The translations under genes and the position numbers were made by a program. Shown piece by piece: positions 1 through 7,598 of a DNA stretch of 39,197 nt; positions within the stretch are counted from its first letter, which is position 1; the number at the start of each line of letters is the position of its first letter. The stretch is from positions 1-39,197 of the forward strand of contig NZ_MSMP01000043.1 of NCBI RefSeq assembly GCF_001936575.1, written 5' to 3'. The notes below the pieces were generated by a model. It had not been told where the DNA came from, did no database searches, and saw only the letters and a list, made by a program, of their open reading frames with translations. Source of the DNA: Tenacibaculum agarivorans (GTDB lineage Bacteria > Bacteroidota > Bacteroidia > Flavobacteriales > Flavobacteriaceae).

Positions 1-1
1 G

Positions 2-520
2 CCAATAATTAAAGAGGTAAGGGGTAAGAAACCTCAAATTCCAGAAGATTGTTTTATTGCAGAAAATGCAACTATTGTAGGAGAAGTTAGTTTGGGGACA
101 GCATGTAGTGTGTGGTTTAATGCGGTAATTAGAGGAGACGTACACTATATAAGAATAGGAAACAAAGTTAACATCCAAGATGGAGCTATAATCCATGCTA
201 CATATGAAAAATCACCAACGACTATTGGTAATAATGTGTCTATTGGTCATAATGCTATAGTTCATGGCTGTACTATTCATGATAATGTTTTGGTGGGTAT
301 GGGTAGTATTATTATGGATGATTGTATAGTAGAGAGTAATACAATAATTGCAGCAGGAGCAGTGGTAACTAAAAATACCAAAGTAGAAAGTGGAAGTATT
401 TATGCAGGTGTTCCAGCAAAAAAAGTAAAAGATATTTCACCAGAATTAACTTCTGGAGAGGTAGATAGAATAGCCAATAACTATGTTAAGTATGCGAGTT
501 GGTTTAAAAATGAAAAATAA
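2..520 (+). CDS. Gamma-carbonic anhydrase-like hexapeptide-repeat protein (5' end missing)
   Basis: The reading frame is open from base 2 to the TAA at 518-520 (172 codons), so the gene is cut only at its first codons. The visible start reads PIIKEVRGKKPQIPEDC, which is where family members begin after Met, so one or two residues are missing. An internal TTG at 92 would drop about 30 conserved residues and is not the real start. The protein is a left-handed beta-helix of hexapeptide repeats of the gamma-CA/YrdA/PaaY type: FNAVIRGDVHYIRIG, a QDGAIIHA segment and GHNAIVHGC carry the Arg, Asp and His residues expected for the trimer interface and metal site. The end (YAGVPAKKVKDISPEL) is typical. 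Family members are cytosolic trimers; many bind zinc but carbonic anhydrase activity is often unproven. The next gene converges on it and the two share a hairpin. The family call is secure, the reaction is not. Confidence 0.93.
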   Translation, partial: PIIKEVRGKKPQIPEDCFIAENATIVGEVSLGTACSVWFNAVIRGDVHYIRIGNKVNIQDGAIIHATYEKSPTTIGNNVSIGHNAIVHGCTIHDNVLVGMGSIIMDDCIVESNTIIAAGAVVTKNTKVESGSIYAGVPAKKVKDISPELTSGEVDRIANNYVKYASWFKNEK

Positions 521-522
521 AA

Positions 523-544
523 CTCGGTTCCGTTAAGAACCGAG
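523..544 (-). terminator. Hairpin terminator between convergent genes
   Basis: An 8-bp stem CTCGGTTC (523-530) / GAACCGAG (537-544) with a 6-base loop. Read on the minus strand it is followed by TTTTATTTTTC, a good U-tract for the LTxxQ gene that ends at 575. On the plus strand the following bases (CTTCTCTAAAA) are a poor U-tract, so it serves the plus-strand gene less well. Confidence 0.7.
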
Positions 545-574
545 CTTCTCTAAAAAACCAATTACTAAAAACTA

Positions 575-1000
575 CTATGCTCTTTTATGAGCTCTCATTT
601 TCTTTTCTAATTTCTTTTTTCTTTTATGTGCTTTTCTAGCTACATGCTTTTCAAACTTTTCATATTGTTTATCATCTAAAATGGCTCTCATATCCGTTTT
701 AAATGCAATTTGCTTATCTAAATGAGCCATCTTTCTTTCAAAACGCTCTTCAGTACTTAATTTTTTGTCCTTATTTTCTTTTCTCTCTTTTTTGAACGCT
801 TCTCTATCCAAAATTTTTTCTGATAATAAAGGACGAATTTTTTGTTGTTGACTTTCCGTTAAATCTAAATGTAAAGTCATCTTTTTTAAAGCTAATTCTG
901 TTTTTTGTGTAGTTGAAAATTCACTTTCTCGTTCTTTCTTTTGTGAAAAACCTAATGCTATAAAGCCAAAGGTTAATAGTACAGACAATATTTTTTTCAT
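575..1000 (-). CDS. Exported LTxxQ-motif (Spy/CpxP-like) protein
   Basis: A 141-aa protein with an N-terminal signal peptide (MKKILSVLLTFGFIALGFSQ, probable cleavage after GFS or SQ). The mature part is almost all charged, helical sequence. It contains LDLTESQQQKI at about residues 45-55, the LTxxQ motif of Spy/CpxP-type periplasmic chaperones and metal-stress proteins, and a second helical segment around MRAILDDKQYEKFEKH. The C-terminus is strongly basic (KAHKRKKKLEKKMRAHKRA), which is unusual for Spy and could mean binding to an acidic partner or to envelope polymers. It lies convergent with the carbonic anhydrase-like gene and divergent from the phosphatase-family gene at 1127, so it is a single-gene unit. 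Periplasmic location follows from the signal peptide; the chaperone or metal role is inferred from the family. No metal-binding His/Cys cluster is visible. Confidence 0.75.
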   Translation of the reverse strand: MKKILSVLLTFGFIALGFSQKKERESEFSTTQKTELALKKMTLHLDLTESQQQKIRPLLSEKILDREAFKKERKENKDKKLSTEERFERKMAHLDKQIAFKTDMRAILDDKQYEKFEKHVARKAHKRKKKLEKKMRAHKRA

Positions 1001-1126
1001 ATCCTTTATATTTTAAAAATTATACTTATAGGACTATGCAAAAAAGAAAAGGTTTAATTGTAATGTGTTTTTTTTTATTAAAAATGTATTTTAGTTGTCT
1101 TATCTCTTTTTAAAAGCCTGGTATAT

Positions 1127-2104
1127 ATGAGGAAGTTTTTACAACTTATATTTAAAGTAATATTGTTTTTGTTTCTTTTGTTAACCGTTTTCTATTTTTG
1201 GGGATCTAGCCCCTCGTTAACGGAAGAGTCTTATACCACACTTTCTAAACATGAATTTAATGTGGAAACTAAAAATGATTCAGTTTTTAGTATCGTAACC
1301 TATAATATTGGCTATTTAAGTGGTATGACAAATAATACATCTCAAGAAAAGCCTAAAGTATTATTTGAAGATAATTTAGACAAAGTAACAACAGCATTTA
1401 AAAGGTTAAACCCTGATATTATCGCTTTTCAAGAAATAGATTATAATTCAAGTCGTTCTTATAAAGTTGATCAAGAAAAAGAAATCGCTAAGTTGGGATA
1501 TAATTATGTGGCTAGAGCTGTAAACTGGGATAAAAAGTATATCCCCTTTCCATATTGGCCATTTTCATCTCATTTTGGGAAAGTAGTTTCAGGCCAGTCA
1601 ATTGTCAGTAAATTTCCAATCAAGGATCATAAAAGAATAGTATTAGATAGCGTTAAAAACACACCATTTTATAGAAAGGCTTTTTATTTAGATCGATTGC
1701 TTCAAGTAGCAAAAGTGATGATTGAAGGTAAGGAATTAATGGTACTAAATGTGCATCTGGAAGCATTTGATAAACAAATAAGAGTACAACAACTGAAAAA
1801 AGTAGTGGAATTATTAAGAATGTATACAGAAACAAATCCTACTATTTTACTTGGAGACTTCAATAGTGATCCTTTGTTTAAAGATGCAGCAATCAGTCAG
1901 ATTTTAAAGATGCAAAATATAGGTTGTACTGCATTTTCAAAAGAAAATCTCAAGAATACTTACGACAGTAAGAATCCACATATAAGGCTGGATTATATCT
2001 TTTATACTGAAGAAAATATCGAATATATTTCAGGAGATGTTCTCAATGAATTTGGGCAAGCATCAGATCATTTACCTGTAGAAATGAAGTTTAAATTCAA
2101 GTAA
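1127..2104 (+). CDS. Membrane-anchored endonuclease/exonuclease/phosphatase (EEP) family protein
   Basis: A 325-aa protein. Residues 1-25 form one hydrophobic segment (LQLIFKVILFLFLLLTVFYF) that anchors or exports the protein, so the catalytic domain should face the periplasm. The EEP (DNase I-like) signature is complete: VTYNIGYLS, DIIAFQEID with the metal-binding Glu, LNVHLEAF, ILLGDFNSDP with the Asp/Asn pair, and a final SDHLPVEM with the catalytic Asp-His. Members cleave phosphodiester or phosphomonoester bonds in DNA, lipids or inositol phosphates; the substrate cannot be read from sequence. It is divergent from the LTxxQ gene and ends just before the methionine leader. ATG 1127 places the hydrophobic anchor at the very N-terminus, supporting this start. 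The family is certain; the substrate is unknown. Confidence 0.85.
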   Translation: MRKFLQLIFKVILFLFLLLTVFYFWGSSPSLTEESYTTLSKHEFNVETKNDSVFSIVTYNIGYLSGMTNNTSQEKPKVLFEDNLDKVTTAFKRLNPDIIAFQEIDYNSSRSYKVDQEKEIAKLGYNYVARAVNWDKKYIPFPYWPFSSHFGKVVSGQSIVSKFPIKDHKRIVLDSVKNTPFYRKAFYLDRLLQVAKVMIEGKELMVLNVHLEAFDKQIRVQQLKKVVELLRMYTETNPTILLGDFNSDPLFKDAAISQILKMQNIGCTAFSKENLKNTYDSKNPHIRLDYIFYTEENIEYISGDVLNEFGQASDHLPVEMKFKFK

Positions 2105-2140
2105 TTGGAAAAATAATTTTGTAAAAAAATGCTTAAAAAT

Positions 2141-2172
2141 TTGGAATTTAAATTTTTATAACTGAATATTTG
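2141..2172 (+). promoter_or_regulatory. Putative promoter of the metY operon
   Basis: TTG at 2141-2143 and AATATTTG at 2165-2172 resemble the Bacteroidota sigma-A promoter (TTG, about 19 bases, TAnnTTTG), with a 21-base spacer and one mismatch in the -7 box. It would start transcription about 25-30 bases before the riboswitch P1 helix at 2206, a fitting position. Confidence 0.4.
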
Positions 2173-2205
2173 CAGACAAGAAGTTCAGACACTTATTGAA
2201 TTAAT

Positions 2206-2328
2206 GTTATCAAGAAAGGTGGAGGGAATAGACCCTATGAAGCCTTAGCAACCCTTTATTTATGCTGAAATCTATTCAGTATCTATAAAGAAGGTGCTAA
2301 ATTCTACCCAATTTTTAGGATAGATAAC
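2206..2328 (+). promoter_or_regulatory. SAM-I (S-box) riboswitch before metY
   Basis: The aptamer is recognisable by its conserved core: GGTGGAGGGA, then GACCCTATGAAGCC, GCAACC and finally AAGGTGCTAAATTCTAC. The P1 helix closes with GTTATC (2206-2211) and GATAAC (2323-2328). P3 is CTTTAT/ATAAAG with an inner ATGCTGAA/TTCAGTAT arm. A short P4 pairs CTACCC with GGATAG with one mismatch. SAM-I aptamers bind S-adenosylmethionine and switch off methionine genes when SAM is plentiful. The 127 bases after it hold two candidate expression-platform hairpins: AAGTTTTT/AAAAACTT (2335-2342/2353-2360) and GCATC/GATGC (2394-2398/2405-2409). Neither has a classical adjacent U-run, so whether control is by termination or translation is unclear. 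Confidence 0.93.
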
Positions 2329-2455
2329 GAAAAGAAGTTTTTAAATTACTACAAAAACTTTTACAATTTCTTAATAACATTTTTCTATAGGCAGCATCAA
2401 ACAAGATGCAGTTTGGCTTTTGAATTAATTTTTTATTAACTCAAAAACTAGAAAA

Positions 2456-3745
2456 ATGAGCACACAAAAATTCGCAACTAATGCATTACATGCAGGACAT
2501 GATGTAAAATCAACATCAGGAACAAGAGCTGTACCAATTTATCAAACAACCTCTTATGTATTTAATGATTCAGATCATGCAGCAAATCTATTTTCATTAC
2601 AAGAGCTAGGTTTTATTTATACGCGATTAAATAATCCAACAAATCAAATTCTACAAGAACGTTTAGCCGCTCTAGAAGGAGGAATTGGAGCAGTAGTTTT
2701 TGCTTCAGGATCAGCAGCAATTTCTACAGGATTATTAACATTATTAAAAGCAGGAGACCATATTGTAGCTTCTAGTAGCTTGTATGGAGGGACCTATAAT
2801 TTATTAAATGTAACACTGCCTCGTTTTGGTATTACAACCACATTTGTTGACGCTTCAAATCCACAAAGTTTTGCAAATGCAGTTCAAGAAAATACAAGAG
2901 CATTTTTCGCAGAATCATTAGGTAATCCAAAGTTAGATGTTTTAGATCTAAAAGAAATTTCAAATCATGCAAAAGCGGCAAAAGTTCCATTCATTGTAGA
3001 TAATACAGTGGCTACACCTGCCTTATTAAACCCAATTGAATATGGAGCAAACATTGTTATCCATTCACTTACAAAATATATTGGAGGGCAAGGAAATTCA
3101 TTAGGAGGAGTAATTATTGATGCAGGTACATTTGATTGGGCTAATGGAAAATTCCCAGAATTTACAGAACCTTCTGCAGGATACCACGGATTAGTATATC
3201 ACGAAGCTTTAGGAGCGGCATCTTACACGTTTAAGTTAATTTTAGAAGGCTTAAGAGATTTAGGAGGAGCTTTAAGTCCTACCAATGCATTTCAAATTAT
3301 TCAAGGTCTAGAAACATTAAATGTTAGAATTAAAAGACATAGTGAAAATGCATTAGCATTAGCAAAATGGTTAGAACAACAAGATGAAGTGGCTTGGGTA
3401 AACTATCCAGGGTTAGAAAGTAGCAAGTACAAATCTTTAGCAGATAAATACTTACCTAAAGGACAAAGTGGTATAGTTACTTTTGGAGCTAAAGGTGGAT
3501 TTGATGCAGCAAAAGCAATTGCAGATAATACAAAATTGTTTTCACTGCTGGCAAATATTGGAGACACCAAATCCTTAATTATTCACCCAGCAAGTACTAC
3601 ACATCAGCAATTGAGTGATGAAGATCAAAAAAGTACGGGAGTTACTAAAGATTTAATTCGTTTATCAGTTGGCTTAGAAGATATTGAAGATCTTAAGACA
3701 GATTTAAAAGAAGCATTTGCTACTATCGCTGAATACGCGTCCTAA
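2456..3745 (+). CDS. metY: O-acetylhomoserine sulfhydrylase (aminocarboxypropyltransferase)
   Basis: A 429-aa PLP-dependent Cys/Met-metabolism enzyme, about the usual length for MetY. It replaces the acetyl group of O-acetylhomoserine with sulfide to give homocysteine in the cytosol. Visible hallmarks are FATNALHAGH at the N-terminus, PIYQTTSYVF, the YTRLNNPT substrate loop, VFASGSAAIS, and the PLP-binding HSLTKYIGGQGNSLGG with Schiff-base Lys207. The MetY-specific insertion after this motif (FDWANGKFPEFTEP) separates it from MetZ/MetB. The C-terminal LIIHPASTTHQQL loop is intact. It is the first gene after the SAM-I riboswitch, 128 bases past P1, and is followed after 27 bases by the MetX fusion that makes its substrate. 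A second sulfhydrylase, metZ, lies three genes on. Confidence 0.95.
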   Translation: MSTQKFATNALHAGHDVKSTSGTRAVPIYQTTSYVFNDSDHAANLFSLQELGFIYTRLNNPTNQILQERLAALEGGIGAVVFASGSAAISTGLLTLLKAGDHIVASSSLYGGTYNLLNVTLPRFGITTTFVDASNPQSFANAVQENTRAFFAESLGNPKLDVLDLKEISNHAKAAKVPFIVDNTVATPALLNPIEYGANIVIHSLTKYIGGQGNSLGGVIIDAGTFDWANGKFPEFTEPSAGYHGLVYHEALGAASYTFKLILEGLRDLGGALSPTNAFQIIQGLETLNVRIKRHSENALALAKWLEQQDEVAWVNYPGLESSKYKSLADKYLPKGQSGIVTFGAKGGFDAAKAIADNTKLFSLLANIGDTKSLIIHPASTTHQQLSDEDQKSTGVTKDLIRLSVGLEDIEDLKTDLKEAFATIAEYAS

Positions 3746-3772
3746 AAAATAGTTGAACATAGAAAATATATC

Positions 3773-6700
3773 GTGAGTTTTACTAAAGATTTAAATCATA
3801 TAACAATTAATAATTTTACTACAGAAAGTAGTGTTCAGTTCTCAACTATTAAGTTAAGTTATCAATTATTTGGAAAAGAATTGGGTACTGCTCCTGTAGT
3901 ATTAATTAATCATGCGCTGACAGGGAATAGTAATGTCGCTGGAAATAATGGGTGGTGGAATGATATTATTGGAACCGAAAAAGTGATAAATACAGATAAG
4001 TATACTATTTTATGTTTCAATATTCCAGGTAATGGTTATGATGATTTTTTAATAGATGATTATAAAAGTTTTGTAGCTAGAGATATAGCTAAAATATTTT
4101 TACTTGGATTACAAGAGCTTCGTGTAGAGCAATTGTTTGCATTAATAGGAGGCTCGTTAGGAGGAGGAATTGCATGGGAAATGGCAGTTATAAATCCAAA
4201 AATAACAGTGCACCTAATTCCTATTGCAACGGACTGGAAATCTACGGACTGGTTAATAGCAAACTGTCAGATTCAAGAATTGTTTTTAATAAATTCAAAT
4301 AATCCAGTTCATGATGCTCGTATGCATGCAATGTTATGCTACAGAACTCCAGAGTCTTTTAAAGAGAGATTTCATCGAAGTAAAAATGAAGAATCAGAAT
4401 TATTTAATGTAGAAAGCTGGTTATTACATCATGGTAAAAAGTTACAAGAAAGATATCAGTTAGCATCTTATAAATTAATGAATCAATTGTTGAAGACAAT
4501 AGATATTACTACAGGTCAACAAAGTGAAGATTTATTAAAAAATATTGAAGCTAATATTCACATTATTGGAGTTGATTCAGACTTGTTTTTTACAGCAGAA
4601 GAAAATAGAGAAACACATAAAAAGTTAGCACAATTACATCCTAACGTTACCTATAATGAAATCAATTCATTACATGGTCATGATGCATTTTTAATAGAAT
4701 ATGAACAGTTAGAAAAAATTTTCAACCCAATATTCAAGCAACAACATAGCAATAAGAAATTTAAAGTGTTGAAGTTTGGAGGAAAATCCTTATCAAATGA
4801 TGGAATTACTCATGTAGTTGATATCATTGAAACTAAAGTTAAAAACGATGATAGATTAGCTATAGTGGTATCAGCAAGAGGAAATGCTACAGATAATCTT
4901 CAAGAAATTTTAGAAAAGGCGTCTAAAAATGAAAGTTATCAAGAGCAATTAGAAGCCTTTAAATATGAACAAACTAAAATCACTCCATTGATTGATTTCT
5001 CTAGTGAATTCCAAAAGCTAGAAAATCTATTTGAAGGAGTTCATCTACTAGGAGATTTTAGTACTAAGATTAAAGATGAAGTTTTAGCTCAGGGAGAATT
5101 GATTGCCATTAAAACGGTAACAGAATTATTACAACAACGAGGAATTAATGCGTATGCAACCGATGCAAGATCTTTATTAAAAACTGATGAAAGTTTTGGT
5201 AATGCCAAGCCTATTGAAACGGTATCAAAACAAAACGTATTGGATCATTTCAAAAAACACAATGGATCAACAGTAAATGTGGTTTCTGGTTTTATCGCTT
5301 CAAACCTAAAAAATGAAACAACAACTTTAGGTAGAAATGGAAGTAATTATACCGCAGCATTGTTAGCAAATTATTTAGATGCTGAGGAATTGCAAAACTA
5401 CACACATGTAAACGGAATATTTACAGCCAATCCTGATTTAGTGGTAGAAGCGAAGAAAATAGAACAATTATCATTTTCTGAAGCTAACGAATTGGCAAAT
5501 TTTGGAGCTAATATTTTACATGCCAAAACCATTATACCGTTAATAGAAAAAAATATTAACCTTAGGATTTTAAATACATTTAACCCTGAAGATGAAGGTA
5601 CTTTAATCACATCTAAATGTAATTCCAAAGGCATAAAATCCATTTCAGTATTAGAAGATGTTTCGTTAATCAATTTTGAAGGAAGAGGTCTATTGGGTAA
5701 GGCAGGTATAGATGCGCGTATTTTTAGAGCTTTAGGAAATCAAGATGTGAGCGTAAGTATTATTTCTCAAGGCTCTTCAGAAAGAGGAATTGGATTAGTG
5801 GTAGATAGAGATAAAGCAGAACTAGCGATAAAAACGTTAGAGCGAGAGTTTCAGCAGGATCTAAAAACCAATGATGTTGATTTAATAACTGTAGTGAATA
5901 ATATTGCAGTGATTTCTATTATAGGGCAGGATTTGAGTGAATTCCATTTGCCTTATAATGCATTGATTCAAAATCAAATTGTACCGTTATTATTCAACAA
6001 TACAATTACAGGGAAGAATGTAAGTTTAGTGGTTAAAAAAGAAGAATTACACAAAGCTGTAAATGTAATCCACGGACAAATATTTGGAGTTGCTAAAAAG
6101 ATTAATATCGCCATTTTTGGAAAAGGCTTAGTAGGGGGAACTTTAATTAACCAAATCATTAAGAGTTCCGCTAATATTTTAGAAAGAAGAAAAGTACAGT
6201 TAAATATTTTTGCTGTAGCGAATTCTCAGAACGTATTATTAAATGCCAAAGGTGTAGATGATGATTGGGAAGATAGACTCGATAAAAGTACAGTGAGCAA
6301 TGAAATACAATTGATAACAGAATTTGCGAAAAAACACCATCTAGAAAATTTAATTGCTGTAGATAATACTGCTGATGCTAATTTTATAAAGAATTATATT
6401 CCTTTAGTTGAAGCTGGATTCGATTTAGTCTCTTCAAATAAAATAGCAAATACAGTATCTCATAATTTCTACAAAGAATTACGATCTGTATTAGAGGAAC
6501 ATAAAAAAACATATTTATACGAAACTAATGTTGGAGCGGGCTTACCTTTAATCGATACAATTAAATTATTACACGATTCTGGAGAAAACATTACAAGAAT
6601 TCGAGGTGTATTTTCAGGATCTTTGAGTTTTATTTTCAATACTTTTTCTAAAGAAAATCTCTCTTTTTCTTCAATTTTAAAAGAAGCAATTAAAAATGGT

Positions 6701-7168
6701 TATACAGAGCCAGATCCAAGAGAAGACCTATGTGGAAATGATGTAGGTAGAAAGTTATTGATTTTAGCAAGAGAACTTGATTTGGAAAATGAGTTTAAAG
6801 ATATTGCTATTGAGAACTTGATTCCTAGAGAGCTGAGAGAAGGAAGCGTATATGATTTCATTGAGAATATGGAACTACTTGATCCATACTATGAAAATCT
6901 GAAAAAAAATCAAAAAGAAAATCATGTATTGCGCTACATCGGGGATTTACATGGAGATCTACAACAATCCAAAGGAGAATTAGATGTAAAGTTAGTTTCT
7001 ATACCTAAAAATACACCTTTAGGAGGCCTAAAAGGTTCAGATGCAATTTTTGAAATTTATACAGAATCTTATGGAGATCAACCTATAGTAATTCAAGGAG
7101 CTGGGGCAGGAGCTGAAGTAACAGCAAGGGGAGTTTTTGGAGATATTTTACGATTAACAAAAAAATAA
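3773..7168 (+). CDS. Fusion: homoserine O-acyltransferase-like (MetX) + aspartokinase-like + homoserine dehydrogenase
   Basis: A 1131-aa three-part protein with a GTG start; the first in-frame ATG lies far inside, and the GTG sits 27 bases after metY. Residues 1-325 are a MetX-type alpha/beta hydrolase: NHALTGNSN, nucleophile Ser128 in GGSLGGG, Asp268 or Asp270, and His303 in LHGHDAF. Residues 330-620 are an aspartokinase domain starting KFGGKSL (Lys334) and ending FGANILHAKTIIPL. Residues 640-770 are two ACT repeats (ISQGSSERGIGLVV). Residues 775-1131 are homoserine dehydrogenase: GKGLVGGTL for NAD(P), SSNKIAN, TNVGAGLPLID, FSGSLSFIFN and GYTEPDPREDLCGND. The last two parts follow the E. coli ThrA order. 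Together they would turn aspartate into homoserine and then acylate it for MetY/MetZ. Several usual aspartokinase residues are changed (His545, Asn547, Asn525, Asn553, Lys338), so kinase activity is uncertain. ACT repeats suggest amino-acid feedback; SAM controls the transcript. Confidence 0.93.
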   Translation: MSFTKDLNHITINNFTTESSVQFSTIKLSYQLFGKELGTAPVVLINHALTGNSNVAGNNGWWNDIIGTEKVINTDKYTILCFNIPGNGYDDFLIDDYKSFVARDIAKIFLLGLQELRVEQLFALIGGSLGGGIAWEMAVINPKITVHLIPIATDWKSTDWLIANCQIQELFLINSNNPVHDARMHAMLCYRTPESFKERFHRSKNEESELFNVESWLLHHGKKLQERYQLASYKLMNQLLKTIDITTGQQSEDLLKNIEANIHIIGVDSDLFFTAEENRETHKKLAQLHPNVTYNEINSLHGHDAFLIEYEQLEKIFNPIFKQQHSNKKFKVLKFGGKSLSNDGITHVVDIIETKVKNDDRLAIVVSARGNATDNLQEILEKASKNESYQEQLEAFKYEQTKITPLIDFSSEFQKLENLFEGVHLLGDFSTKIKDEVLAQGELIAIKTVTELLQQRGINAYATDARSLLKTDESFGNAKPIETVSKQNVLDHFKKHNGSTVNVVSGFIASNLKNETTTLGRNGSNYTAALLANYLDAEELQNYTHVNGIFTANPDLVVEAKKIEQLSFSEANELANFGANILHAKTIIPLIEKNINLRILNTFNPEDEGTLITSKCNSKGIKSISVLEDVSLINFEGRGLLGKAGIDARIFRALGNQDVSVSIISQGSSERGIGLVVDRDKAELAIKTLEREFQQDLKTNDVDLITVVNNIAVISIIGQDLSEFHLPYNALIQNQIVPLLFNNTITGKNVSLVVKKEELHKAVNVIHGQIFGVAKKINIAIFGKGLVGGTLINQIIKSSANILERRKVQLNIFAVANSQNVLLNAKGVDDDWEDRLDKSTVSNEIQLITEFAKKHHLENLIAVDNTADANFIKNYIPLVEAGFDLVSSNKIANTVSHNFYKELRSVLEEHKKTYLYETNVGAGLPLIDTIKLLHDSGENITRIRGVFSGSLSFIFNTFSKENLSFSSILKEAIKNGYTEPDPREDLCGNDVGRKLLILARELDLENEFKDIAIENLIPRELREGSVYDFIENMELLDPYYENLKKNQKENHVLRYIGDLHGDLQQSKGELDVKLVSIPKNTPLGGLKGSDAIFEIYTESYGDQPIVIQGAGAGAEVTARGVFGDILRLTKK

Positions 7169-7175
7169 AGAAATA

Positions 7176-7598
7176 ATGAACATTCAATTATCTAATTATA
7201 ATAAACACTTAATTTTTGAAGCCAAAAACCAAACGGGTTACTCGCTATTGGTTGGGCAAACTCCAGATCACACCTCAGTAAATGCAATTCGCCCTATGGA
7301 ATTGATGTTGGTAAGTTTAGCTAGTTGTAGCAGTATAGATGTAGTTAAGATTTTAAACAAACAAAAGGTTTTCGATTTTGATTATAATGTTTCAATTGAT
7401 GCATCTAGAAAGGAAGATGAAATTCCATCTATTTTTGAAGAGATTACAATTACTTATACTTTCGATGGAGAAATTAGTAGTACTAAAGTTAAAAAAGCGA
7501 CAAATCTAGCTTTAGAAAAATATTGTTCGGTAGCAAAGATTATAGAACAAACAGCAAAAATCAATTATAAAATCGTTTTAAATAAAGAGGAAATATGA
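7176..7598 (+). CDS. OsmC/Ohr-family protein
   Basis: A 140-aa cytosolic protein of the OsmC fold. It has the two family cysteines, Cys51 in SLASCSSIDVV and Cys117 in LEKYCSVAK, and the RPMELMLVSLASC helix start. Classical OsmC/Ohr proteins use this Cys pair to reduce organic hydroperoxides. YhfA-like members are less understood and sit in varied metabolic operons; this one is of the shorter YhfA-like sort. It begins 7 bases after the fusion gene and overlaps metZ by 4 bases (ATGA at 7595-7598), so it is made with the methionine enzymes. A link to sulfur, such as handling reactive thiols or persulfides near sulfide-using enzymes, is an inference from position only. Confidence 0.85.
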   Translation: MNIQLSNYNKHLIFEAKNQTGYSLLVGQTPDHTSVNAIRPMELMLVSLASCSSIDVVKILNKQKVFDFDYNVSIDASRKEDEIPSIFEEITITYTFDGEISSTKVKKATNLALEKYCSVAKIIEQTAKINYKIVLNKEEI

